A stretch of 5,597 nucleotides of DNA from Helicobacteraceae bacterium (GTDB taxonomy: Bacteria > Campylobacterota > Campylobacteria > Campylobacterales > Sulfurimonadaceae), in assembly GCA_947497635.1 (NCBI GenBank), contig CANMHZ010000092.1, positions 1 to 5,597 of the forward strand. The letters are read 5' to 3'. How positions within the stretch are numbered: position 1 is the stretch's first letter; the number at the start of each line of letters is the position of its first letter. Position numbers and translations under genes: made by a program. The notes beneath the pieces were generated by a model. It ran no database searches and was not told the DNA's origin. It saw only the letters and a program-made list of their open reading frames with translations. Positions 1-5,314 of the stretch are shown one piece after another.

Positions 1-1029
1 GAGGTAAATCACTCTGAAGAGGGGTATTTGATGCTCCGTAACTTCGCCCGTACCATCTGTGGTATCACAGAAAAATGGGACATGGGACACTTCCTCAAAG
101 AACAAATTGTCAAAATCCGTGAGCAAGTTGGGGAGGGGAAAGTTCTTTGTGCCCTTAGTGGCGGCGTTGATTCTTCTGTTGTTGCGGCACTTTTATACGA
201 AGCAATCGGAAATCAATTGATCCCTGTGTTTGTCGATAATGGTCTTTTGCGAAAAGGGGAACGTGAATCGGTCGAAAATATTTTCAAAGTTCATTTGCAA
301 GTGCCTCTTGTTGTTGCAGATGCGTCGGAAAGTTTCCTCAGTAAGCTTGAGGGTGTAACGGATCCAGAAATCAAACGTAAAATCATTGGACACACGTTTA
401 TCGAAGTGTTTGAGCAAGAAGCAAAAAAACACGATGGGATTAAATTTCTAGCTCAGGGGACATTGTACCCTGACGTTATTGAGTCCGTTTCTGTCAATGG
501 TCCATCAGTCACGATCAAAAGCCATCACAACGTCGGTGGTCTTCCTGATTGGATGGATTTCGAACTGATTGAGCCATTACGTGATTTGTTCAAAGATGAG
601 GTTCGTAAACTTGGAAGTGAATTGGGACTTCCTGATTATCTTGTCAACCGTCATCCGTTCCCTGGGCCGGGTCTTGGTATTCGTATCATGGGTGAAGTCA
701 ACAAAGATGATCTTTATATTCTTCGTGAAGCCGATGCGATTTTACTGGAAGAACTCAAAGCAAGTGGCTATTATGCGAAAACATGGCAGGCGTTTGCAGT
801 TCTTTTGAACGTCAAAAGTGTCGGAGTAATGGGAGATAATCGTACGTATGACAACACGGTGTGTGTTCGTGTTGTTGAGGCAGTTGATGGAATGACGGCA
901 ACGTTTGCGCATCTTCCTCATACATTACTAGAGCGTATCAGTCGTCGTATTATCAATGAAGTCAACGGCATCAACCGTGTCGTTTATGATATTAGCTCAA
1001 AACCACCTGCTACTATCGAGTGGGAATAA
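1..1029 (+). CDS. guaA: GMP synthase (glutamine-hydrolysing), 3' part
   Basis: GuaA makes GMP from XMP, ATP and glutamine, the last step of guanine nucleotide synthesis in the cytoplasm. The frame is open from base 1 with no start, so the gene begins upstream; 342 residues of a protein usually near 510-525 are present. The first residues, E-V-N-H-S-E-E-G, match the end of the class I amidotransferase domain (family motif HPEV), so codon 1 should be the catalytic Glu of the Cys-His-Glu triad. The ATP-pyrophosphatase P-loop SGGVDSS lies at about residues 53-59 of the visible part. It is followed by VFVDNGLLR, AQGTLYPDVIES, KSHHNVGGLP and FKDEVRKLG. The dimerisation domain carries HPFPGPGLGIRI and ends in the family's typical KPPATIEWE. 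No defect is visible. The hemD start lies 11 bases past the stop, suggesting co-transcription. Identification is secure; only the 5' end is missing. Confidence 0.98.
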   Translation, partial: EVNHSEEGYLMLRNFARTICGITEKWDMGHFLKEQIVKIREQVGEGKVLCALSGGVDSSVVAALLYEAIGNQLIPVFVDNGLLRKGERESVENIFKVHLQVPLVVADASESFLSKLEGVTDPEIKRKIIGHTFIEVFEQEAKKHDGIKFLAQGTLYPDVIESVSVNGPSVTIKSHHNVGGLPDWMDFELIEPLRDLFKDEVRKLGSELGLPDYLVNRHPFPGPGLGIRIMGEVNKDDLYILREADAILLEELKASGYYAKTWQAFAVLLNVKSVGVMGDNRTYDNTVCVRVVEAVDGMTATFAHLPHTLLERISRRIINEVNGINRVVYDISSKPPATIEWE

Positions 1030-1033
1030 GGGA
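1028..1033 (+). promoter_or_regulatory. Ribosome binding site that decides the hemD start
   Basis: AAGGGA overlaps the guaA stop codon and lies 7 bases before the TTG at 1041. This spacing favours TTG at 1041 over the in-frame GTG at 1020, which lies inside guaA and has no comparable site. Confidence 0.7.
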
Positions 1034-1040
1034 AACGCTT

Positions 1041-1682
1041 TTGCGTCCCATCTACCTCGTTTCTAAAACTCCCTATTTGGGAGTCCACCATATTCCCATC
1101 CTCTCTATTCATTTTTGTAACCCTGAGATCAATTTCGATGCGTATGAGGGGATTATTATCACGTCCAAACAAGGGGCATTAGCTCTCAATCACTATACCC
1201 CCGATTGGAAAAAGCTTCAGGTTATTTGCGTTGGGAAAGCAACGGCAGAGGTTATGAAACAATTGGGTGCGGTTCATATTGACATTGCAGATGGATATGG
1301 GGACACTATTTTTGATACATTAAAATCGCATAAAGAAAAGAGATGGCTCTATTGCCGCCCCAAAATAATCGCCTCCTCTTGGCCCAAAAAAGCACGAGAA
1401 CTAGGGTTGATGATGGATGAGGTTGTGATTTATGAGACAACGTGTAATGAGAAAATAGGGGAGATAGCAATCGCCAGTGATAGTGTTTTGATTTTCACCT
1501 CTCCCTCTTCCATCGAATATTTTACCCAAAAAATTTCCATCCTCCCTACTCACACTGTTGTAGTCATTGGAAAGACAACCCAAAAAGCTCTTCCTACAGG
1601 GATAAAATCGGTGTTGAGCGAGACGACTAGCGTTGAATCATGCGTAGAAAAAGCACGAGAATTAAGCTTTTTGAGAGTATAA
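1041..1682 (+). CDS. hemD: Uroporphyrinogen-III synthase
   Basis: HemD closes and rearranges hydroxymethylbilane into uroporphyrinogen III, the branch point to haem, sirohaem and cobalamin, in the cytoplasm. The 213-residue product begins M-RPIYLVSKTPYLGV, a form I associate with HemD of Campylobacterota. The two-lobed fold shows in paired signatures. In lobe one, EGIIITSKQGALAL (about 36-49) and VICVGKATAEVMKQLG (61-76) are visible. In lobe two, the linked segment RWLYCRPKIIASSWPKKARELG (101-122) is followed by VVIYET, DSVLIFTSPSSIEYF (147-161) and VVVIGKTTQKAL (173-184). HemD families are poorly conserved, so the call rests on these motifs and on length. The start is TTG at 1041, chosen from the AAGGGA site and because RPIYL is the expected N-terminus. 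A longer reading from GTG at 1020 would overlap guaA and add seven residues. The last codons also contain the -10 box of the downstream RNA gene. Confidence 0.87.
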   Translation: MRPIYLVSKTPYLGVHHIPILSIHFCNPEINFDAYEGIIITSKQGALALNHYTPDWKKLQVICVGKATAEVMKQLGAVHIDIADGYGDTIFDTLKSHKEKRWLYCRPKIIASSWPKKARELGLMMDEVVIYETTCNEKIGEIAIASDSVLIFTSPSSIEYFTQKISILPTHTVVVIGKTTQKALPTGIKSVLSETTSVESCVEKARELSFLRV

Positions 1683-1683
1683 T
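1678..1683 (+). promoter_or_regulatory. -10 box (TATAAT) of the 6S RNA candidate
   Basis: A perfect TATAAT contains the hemD stop codon TAA (1680-1682). No good -35 box is seen at the usual distance, only a T-rich stretch near 1661-1672, which is common in Campylobacterota sigma-70 promoters. The predicted start is near 1690, which coincides with the beginning of the folded RNA. Confidence 0.65.
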
Positions 1684-1689
1684 TCCCGT

Positions 1690-1882
1690 TCTGGGCGAAG
1701 CGACTAATCGCATTTTGAGGGTTCTACATATACACTTAGTGGATTGGTAGTCATCTCAGGGTGTCGGTGGTCTCGTTTGAGCCGTCAAAAGCGAGAGATT
1801 GCCGCCGAAAGAGATGCTCGATCCACTTTTTTTACGCTTTGAGAACCAAAGCTATATGCGAAACGCCCGCCTGGGCATTTTT
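1690..1882 (+). ncRNA. ssrS: 6S RNA candidate
   Basis: 6S RNA binds housekeeping RNA polymerase by imitating an open promoter, lowers transcription in stationary phase, and is released when the polymerase uses it as a template. The segment folds by hand into one long rod. The closing stem pairs 1693-1697 with 1864-1868, 1708-1713 with 1856-1861, and 1720-1725 with 1842-1847. A large bubble follows (1726-1737 opposite 1828-1841). The apical arm pairs 1738-1747 with 1818-1827, 1752-1757 with 1811-1816, 1765-1770 with 1802-1807, and 1771-1775 with 1792-1796, with a short terminal hairpin around the loop 1780-1785. The 190 nt size, the bubble about 37 nt from the 5' end, the bulged upper arm, the own promoter and the 3' T-run all fit 6S RNA. 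The call rests on structure and position, not on a matched sequence. SRP RNA, tmRNA, RNase P RNA and tRNA signatures were not found. A shorter RNA ending at the T-run 1827-1833 is possible. Confidence 0.7.
1865..1882 (+). terminator. Probable intrinsic terminator of the 6S RNA candidate
   Basis: A GCCC/GGGC stem (1865-1868 with 1873-1876) with a four-base loop is followed by A and five T residues (1878-1882). The stem is short, so termination strength is uncertain. GCCC 1865-1868 is also the 3' side of the RNA's closing stem, so the two pairings exclude each other. Confidence 0.5.
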
Positions 1883-1924
1883 ACACTACTTTCTCATCAC
1901 AATAAAGCTCATATTAGGTTCCGC

Positions 1925-1930
1925 TATAAT
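1925..1930 (+). promoter_or_regulatory. -10 box (TATAAT) for the restriction-modification gene
   Basis: A consensus TATAAT sits 33 bases before the GTG start at 1958, giving a leader of about 20 bases. No clear -35 element is seen. It lies downstream of the T-run at 1878-1882, so the restriction-modification gene can be transcribed independently of hemD and the 6S RNA candidate. Confidence 0.6.
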
Positions 1931-1946
1931 TACTGACATTTAATAC

Positions 1947-1951
1947 AAAGG
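1947..1951 (+). promoter_or_regulatory. Ribosome binding site for the GTG start at 1958
   Basis: AAAGG lies six bases before GTG at 1958. This supports a GTG start for the restriction-modification protein, beginning MSLFQKS. Confidence 0.55.
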
Positions 1952-1957
1952 CACGCC

Positions 1958-4900
1958 GTGTCCCTATTTCAAAAATCCATCCTCAACTCCTTCAAACACG
2001 ATGAAAGTATTATTGCACTTCGATGGGCTAACTTTCAAAACTATCTGACCAAAATCGACTTTATAAAAACGGTCAAAGAAGAGAAATTCCAAGCCGAATT
2101 TTTGCAGCTTATGTTTGAAAACTGTTTGGGCTATACGCTGGATACTACCAATCCTAATGATTACAACTTAGAACGTGAAAAGAAAAATGAAACCGACGGT
2201 AAAAAAGCGGATGGGGTTATTTATGTTAATGGTCAGATTATCGGAATCGTAGAACTCAAAGATCAAAAGACGAAAAATCTCGATATTGTAGTGCCACAAG
2301 CTTTTGGTTATCATAATAATCACAAGAGTTCTAAATATATTATTATTTCCAACTTCGATGAGCTCCGTTTTTACATCGATAAATCAAACGAATACGAACC
2401 ATTCAATCTTTTTACTCTCACGTATGAAGACTTTAAAAAACTTCACTTACTAATCAGTTTTGAAAGTTTAAAAGAGGATATTCCTCTCAAACTCAAAGAA
2501 AAATCAGCAAACTTTGAAGCGACTATTTCAAAACAGTTGTATAAAGATTTTAGTGCGTTTAGAACTCATTTGTTTGAGAATATTGTCAAGAATAATGATT
2601 TAGACAGATCATTACTATTGCGCCTCACTCAAAAGCTCTGTGACCGTATTATCTTCATTTTATTTGCCGAAGATAGAGGACTGTTACACGCGAACACAAT
2701 TAAAGAGATACGTGAAGAGTTTAAAAACCAAAAATTCAGTACCTATGCGCTTTATGACATTTACAAATTTTATTTTGATGCAATTAACGAAGGAAATTCA
2801 AAACTCTCTATTCCCAAATACAACGGTGGACTGTTCGCCAAAGATGAACTATTAGACGCTCTTATCATTGATGATAGTGCTCTTGATATGGAAGCCCAGA
2901 AACTTTCCGATTATGATTTTGAGAGCGATATTAGCGTCAATATTTTGGGGCATATTTTCGAGCAAAGTTTGACCGATTTGGAGGAGTTAAACGCCTCTAT
3001 CGAAAACACTGATTTTGACAAAAAGAAATCCAAACGCAAAAAAGACGGCGTATTCTACACTCCTGAATATATCACCCGTTATATCGTCGAAAATACATTA
3101 GGTAAGCTGTGCAATGATAAAAAAGAAGAACTCATTATCGGAAGTGGGACTTCAGTCCCGCAAAATCTCAAAAAACTAAGCAAAGAGGAAATAAAGGAAA
3201 AAGAAAACCTCCTCGCCTACCGAGAATGGCTAACCCATCTAAAAATCCTAGACCCTGCCTGCGGAAGTGGTGCGTTTCTCAACCAAGCACTAGAATTTCT
3301 GATACGAGAGCATACCCTCATACGAGATTTACTTTTACCGTACGAAGATTTGACAATCTATTACGAAGTCGAAAAAAGTATTCTTGAACACAATCTCTAT
3401 GGTGTAGATATAAATGAGGATGCGGTGGAAATTGCACGGCTCTCTTTATGGCTACGAACAGCGCATAAGGGGCGAGAGCTTACGAGTCTGAATGATAAAA
3501 TCATCTGTGCTAATTCGCTTTTAGCTATGCCGTTTGAAGAAAATAGTTTTGATGTGGTGATTGGGAATCCGCCGTATGTTGCTCTTAACAAAATCAAAGA
3601 CGTTGATTATAGCCGTGCAGGATTTGAAGTCTTTGAAAAAACGGGCGACTTGTTGGCGTTGTTTATCGAAAAAGGGTTACGTCTTACCGCTGATGGAAAA
3701 TACTTTTCGTTTATCGTTTCCAATAGTTGGTTAAAAACCAAATACGGCGAATCACTCAAAAAGTTTTTAGAAAAAAATGGACGGACGGAAGTCATTAATT
3801 TTGTAGGGACACAATTGTTTGAAGATGCGACCGTGGAGAGTTGTATTGTGAACTCTGTTCGTCATTCCGTTTCAACTCCCGTTCGTGGTGAGCTTGTCGA
3901 ACCACAACACCCTTCGACAGGCTCAGGGCGAACGGAAATAAGTATCACCAATATCCGAAACTTCACCACCCAAAATGCCTCCGTCGAAACCATCATCGAA
4001 GCAATCGAAAACAGTGCAGGAGATGATGGTGAGTCACTTTTGATGAGAAAGATTGAGAGTATCGGTAAACCGCTCAAAGAGTGGAATATTAAAATTTATC
4101 GTGGAATCTTAACTGGTTTTAATGAAGCATTTATTATCGACACGGCAAAAAGAGATGAGTTAGTTACTCGTGATCCAAAGTCAGCCGAGATTATCAAGCC
4201 TATTTTACGTGGTCGAGATTTAAAAAAATATGAAGCTAATTGGGTAGGATTTTATATGATTGGAACTTTTCCAGCATTAAATTTGAATATAAATGACTAT
4301 TCAGCTATCAAAGAGTATTTAGAAAATTTTGGCACCAGAATTGACCAAAGTGGTCAAAAGGGAAGCCGTAAAAAAACATCTAATGCGTGGTTTGAAACAC
4401 AAGATCAAATAAGCTATTGGCAAGATTTCAAGAAGCCAAAAATTATTTGGGCAGAACTTTCTGATACACAAAAATTTACTTACGATGATAGTGAAATTTA
4501 TCCAGATAAAACGGTATATTTTATGCGTGGTGAAAATTTAAAATATCTCTTGGCTATTTTAAATTCAAAAGTTGTCAAATGGTATTTTAATAAGATTGCT
4601 GCAACTACTGGAATGGGCGCAACAATGTGGCAAAAAGCAAAACTCGAACTTTTACCCATAGCCATAGCAAACGATGAAACATCCTTTGTCAATCTTGTCG
4701 ATGAAATTTTAAATGCCAAAGAAACCCTCAAAAAGTACAAAAAACACTTCGATAGCCTAAATGCGATTGATAAAATTGAGATAAAAGAGGCGACAGAAAA
4801 GCTAGAGGCTAGAGTGGTCGAGTGTGAAAAAGAGATTGATGCGATGGTGTATGCTCTTTATGGGTTGAGTGCGGATGAGATTGGGATTGTGAGAGAATAA
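1958..4900 (+). CDS. Type IIG restriction-modification enzyme (Eco57I/TaqI-like)
   Basis: This 980-residue protein should carry both cutting and adenine methylation in one chain. The N-terminus has a PD-(D/E)xK nuclease pattern: D85 in ADGVIYV, then E99-L-K101 in GIVELKD. A helical connector (about 150-350) precedes the methyltransferase. There, GVFYTPEYITRYIV (364-377) is motif X, LDPACGSGAFL (431-441) is the SAM-binding motif I, YGVDINEDAVEIARLSL (481-497) is motif II, and NPPY (537-540) is the catalytic motif IV of gamma-class N6-adenine enzymes. The C-terminal recognition region has TaqI-like marks: RGILTGFNEAFIID (715-728), PILRGRDLKKY (748-758) and YLLAILNSKVVKWYF (863-877). The end (about 917-965) is charged and probably coiled-coil. 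No separate specificity or nuclease gene is nearby, fitting a stand-alone enzyme; the target site cannot be read from sequence. A BREX PglX is less likely given the nuclease motif. A palindromic repeat is inserted in frame at about 640-660, and the frame stays intact throughout. Confidence 0.92.
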   Translation: MSLFQKSILNSFKHDESIIALRWANFQNYLTKIDFIKTVKEEKFQAEFLQLMFENCLGYTLDTTNPNDYNLEREKKNETDGKKADGVIYVNGQIIGIVELKDQKTKNLDIVVPQAFGYHNNHKSSKYIIISNFDELRFYIDKSNEYEPFNLFTLTYEDFKKLHLLISFESLKEDIPLKLKEKSANFEATISKQLYKDFSAFRTHLFENIVKNNDLDRSLLLRLTQKLCDRIIFILFAEDRGLLHANTIKEIREEFKNQKFSTYALYDIYKFYFDAINEGNSKLSIPKYNGGLFAKDELLDALIIDDSALDMEAQKLSDYDFESDISVNILGHIFEQSLTDLEELNASIENTDFDKKKSKRKKDGVFYTPEYITRYIVENTLGKLCNDKKEELIIGSGTSVPQNLKKLSKEEIKEKENLLAYREWLTHLKILDPACGSGAFLNQALEFLIREHTLIRDLLLPYEDLTIYYEVEKSILEHNLYGVDINEDAVEIARLSLWLRTAHKGRELTSLNDKIICANSLLAMPFEENSFDVVIGNPPYVALNKIKDVDYSRAGFEVFEKTGDLLALFIEKGLRLTADGKYFSFIVSNSWLKTKYGESLKKFLEKNGRTEVINFVGTQLFEDATVESCIVNSVRHSVSTPVRGELVEPQHPSTGSGRTEISITNIRNFTTQNASVETIIEAIENSAGDDGESLLMRKIESIGKPLKEWNIKIYRGILTGFNEAFIIDTAKRDELVTRDPKSAEIIKPILRGRDLKKYEANWVGFYMIGTFPALNLNINDYSAIKEYLENFGTRIDQSGQKGSRKKTSNAWFETQDQISYWQDFKKPKIIWAELSDTQKFTYDDSEIYPDKTVYFMRGENLKYLLAILNSKVVKWYFNKIAATTGMGATMWQKAKLELLPIAIANDETSFVNLVDEILNAKETLKKYKKHFDSLNAIDKIEIKEATEKLEARVVECEKEIDAMVYALYGLSADEIGIVRE
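3879..3935 (+). repeat. REP-like palindromic repeat inserted in frame in the RM gene
   Basis: Two 23-base arms, 3879-3901 and 3913-3935, are inverted copies matching at 19 of 23 positions, separated by an 11-base loop. The encoded peptide PVRGELVEPQHPSTGSGRTE (residues 641-660) is unlike the rest of the protein. I recognise it as the translation of a short palindromic repeat scattered through many bacterial genomes, read on the other strand as VRPEPVEG. A partial echo of the left arm (GTTCGT at 3857-3862, TTCCGTT at 3865-3871) suggests the inserted unit starts further left, so about 20-30 residues may be added. REP-type repeats are usually intergenic and thought to be spread by RAYT transposases; none is encoded here. 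Confidence 0.8.
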
Positions 4901-4924
4901 TCCTAAAACAAATTAATAATAAGC

Positions 4925-4936
4925 TATAGTTATGAT
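4925..4936 (+). promoter_or_regulatory. Possible -10 region for the 26-codon ORF
   Basis: TATAGT (4925-4930) and TATGAT (4931-4936) are adjacent candidate -10 boxes in the gap after the RM stop. Either would give a leader of about 40 bases before the ATG at 4981. No -35 box is evident. AT-rich sequence makes such hits common. Confidence 0.35.
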
Positions 4937-4974
4937 GTGAAAGCGGAAACGTGAGTAGCAAGACAATAAAAGGG

Positions 4975-4998
4975 GTCAAGATGAAAGCGTTCATCGAC
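4975..4998 (+). promoter_or_regulatory. Hairpin enclosing the start codon of the 26-codon ORF
   Basis: GATGAA (4980-4985) and TTCATC (4990-4995) form a perfect 6-bp stem with a 4-base loop. It extends by GTC/GAC (4975-4977 with 4996-4998) across a two-base bulge. The ATG at 4981-4983 lies inside the stem, directly behind the AGGGG ribosome binding site, so folding could limit translation. Confidence 0.45.
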
Positions 4999-5061
4999 TA
5001 TCTCTTTAAGATACTTCAAATCATCCTTACGGTGATAAGAATACTCAAAGAGCTAGTGTAA
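4981..5061 (+). CDS. Small amphipathic hydrophobic peptide, possible type I toxin
   Basis: This short ORF encodes 26 residues: MKAFIDYLFKILQIILTVIR followed by ILKELV. Support comes from a strong ribosome binding site (AGGGG, 4971-4975, five bases before ATG) and a terminator whose stem includes the stop codon. The peptide is a single amphipathic helix rich in I and L, with charged residues spaced along it (K2, D6, K10, R20, K23, E24). In size and pattern it resembles TisB-type membrane toxins, but I see no sequence identity that proves kinship. An opposing promoter downstream (5097-5102, minus strand) would make an antisense RNA over the whole ORF, as in type I toxin-antitoxin loci. It could instead be a regulatory leader peptide or a chance ORF. 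The function is unproven. Confidence 0.5.
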   Translation: MKAFIDYLFKILQIILTVIRILKELV

Positions 5062-5087
5062 GGGTCGTACCCCTTACACATCCTTTT
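5056..5087 (+). terminator. Intrinsic terminator overlapping the stop of the 26-codon ORF
   Basis: GTGTAAGGG (5056-5064) and CCCTTACAC (5071-5079) form a perfect 9-bp stem with a 6-base loop, followed by ATCCTTTT. The TAA stop (5059-5061) lies in the 5' arm. The T-run is short and interrupted, so termination may be partial, with some readthrough to the next small ORF. Confidence 0.6.
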
Positions 5088-5096
5088 ATTACAAAA

Positions 5097-5102
5097 ATTA
5101 TA
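5097..5102 (-). promoter_or_regulatory. Extended -10 promoter on the minus strand, antisense to the 26-codon ORF
   Basis: Read on the minus strand this is TGG-TATAAT, a perfect -10 with the extended TG element, preceded by a T-rich stretch. Transcription would start near 5090 and run left through the terminator hairpin, the 26-codon ORF, its start-codon hairpin and its ribosome binding site. No strong terminator for such an RNA was found. The hairpin 4980-4995 followed by T-rich sequence on that strand is the nearest candidate. Confidence 0.45.
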
Positions 5103-5120
5103 CCACAAAAAGGAAACACA

Positions 5121-5243
5121 ATGCTAGATTTTATCAAAAATATCGACGGTGAACTTATCCTGACCCTACTTCTCATTATTCAAGCCATTCAACACCACCG
5201 CCTTGAAAAGCGTGTAGAAAAAATTGAAAATGAAAAAGCCTAA
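5121..5243 (+). CDS. Small single-span membrane peptide, function unknown
   Basis: A 40-residue ORF starts at ATG with AAGGA (5110-5114) six bases before it. A short N-terminal segment (MLDFIKNIDGE) is followed by a hydrophobic stretch LILTLLLIIQAI (12-23), long enough for a short membrane helix. The charged tail is helical (HHRLEKRVEKIENEKA, 25-40), with E/K/R spacing typical of a short coiled coil. By the positive-inside rule the tail would face the cytoplasm. I do not recognise the family. The strict division into membrane and charged parts, and the good ribosome binding site, argue for a real gene. It lies 59 bases after the 26-codon ORF, beyond its terminator, and no forward promoter of its own is convincing. 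It could be the partner or a second copy type in the same small-peptide locus. Confidence 0.55.
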   Translation: MLDFIKNIDGELILTLLLIIQAIQHHRLEKRVEKIENEKA

Positions 5244-5280
5244 ACGTATCATCAACGTCCTCGTTGGGAATGTAAATTGA

Positions 5281-5289
5281 TGGTATACT
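5281..5289 (+). promoter_or_regulatory. Extended -10 promoter for the 3'-terminal gene
   Basis: TGG-TATACT is a good -10 with an extended TG element, 26 bases before the GTG at 5315. The predicted start is near 5296. Confidence 0.55.
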
Positions 5290-5302
5290 GTGTCAAATTA
5301 AT

Positions 5303-5307
5303 GGAGG
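5303..5307 (+). promoter_or_regulatory. Ribosome binding site for the GTG start at 5315
   Basis: GGAGG, the strongest Shine-Dalgarno sequence in the window, lies seven bases before GTG at 5315 and identifies it as a start codon. Confidence 0.65.
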
Positions 5308-5314
5308 TTTCATA

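Noticed and set aside
1020..1040. GTG at 1020 as the hemD start
   Set aside because: It overlaps guaA, lacks a ribosome binding site and adds seven residues not expected for HemD. TTG at 1041 has AAGGGA at good spacing and gives the expected RPIYL N-terminus.
1388..1664. Repeated sequence AAAAGCACGAGAA within hemD (near 1390 and 1650)
   Set aside because: Both copies encode K-A-R-E-L in the same frame and flanks differ, so chance codon similarity is the simpler explanation.
1738..1827. SRP (4.5S) RNA for the roughly 90-nt inner hairpin
   Set aside because: The conserved apical SRP loop with its GGAAGCAGCC-type sequence is absent on both strands, and pairing continues well outside this hairpin.
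1761..1943. 60-residue open frame starting MSVVSFEPSKARD in the hemD-RM gap
   Set aside because: It lies on the folded RNA candidate, has no plausible ribosome binding site, and its peptide shows no domain pattern. The base pairing explains the sequence better.
3862..4077. Minus-strand ORF containing VRPEPVEG
   Set aside because: This is the reverse reading of the palindromic repeat and the RM gene. The peptide is a familiar by-product of that repeat and has no start signals.
4809..4994. Minus-strand 61-residue ORF across the RM 3' end
   Set aside because: It is mostly antisense to the RM coding sequence, with no ribosome binding site or domain; its low-complexity S/H/L composition is typical of a shadow frame.
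5253..5266. CAACG/CGTTG hairpin after the 40-codon ORF as a terminator
   Set aside because: The stem is only 5 bp and no T-run follows it.
5230..5280. 16-codon ORF MKKPKRIINVLVGNVN overlapping the end of the 40-codon ORF
   Set aside because: It is too short, has only a weak A-rich upstream region, and nothing else supports it. Translational coupling cannot be excluded but is not shown.
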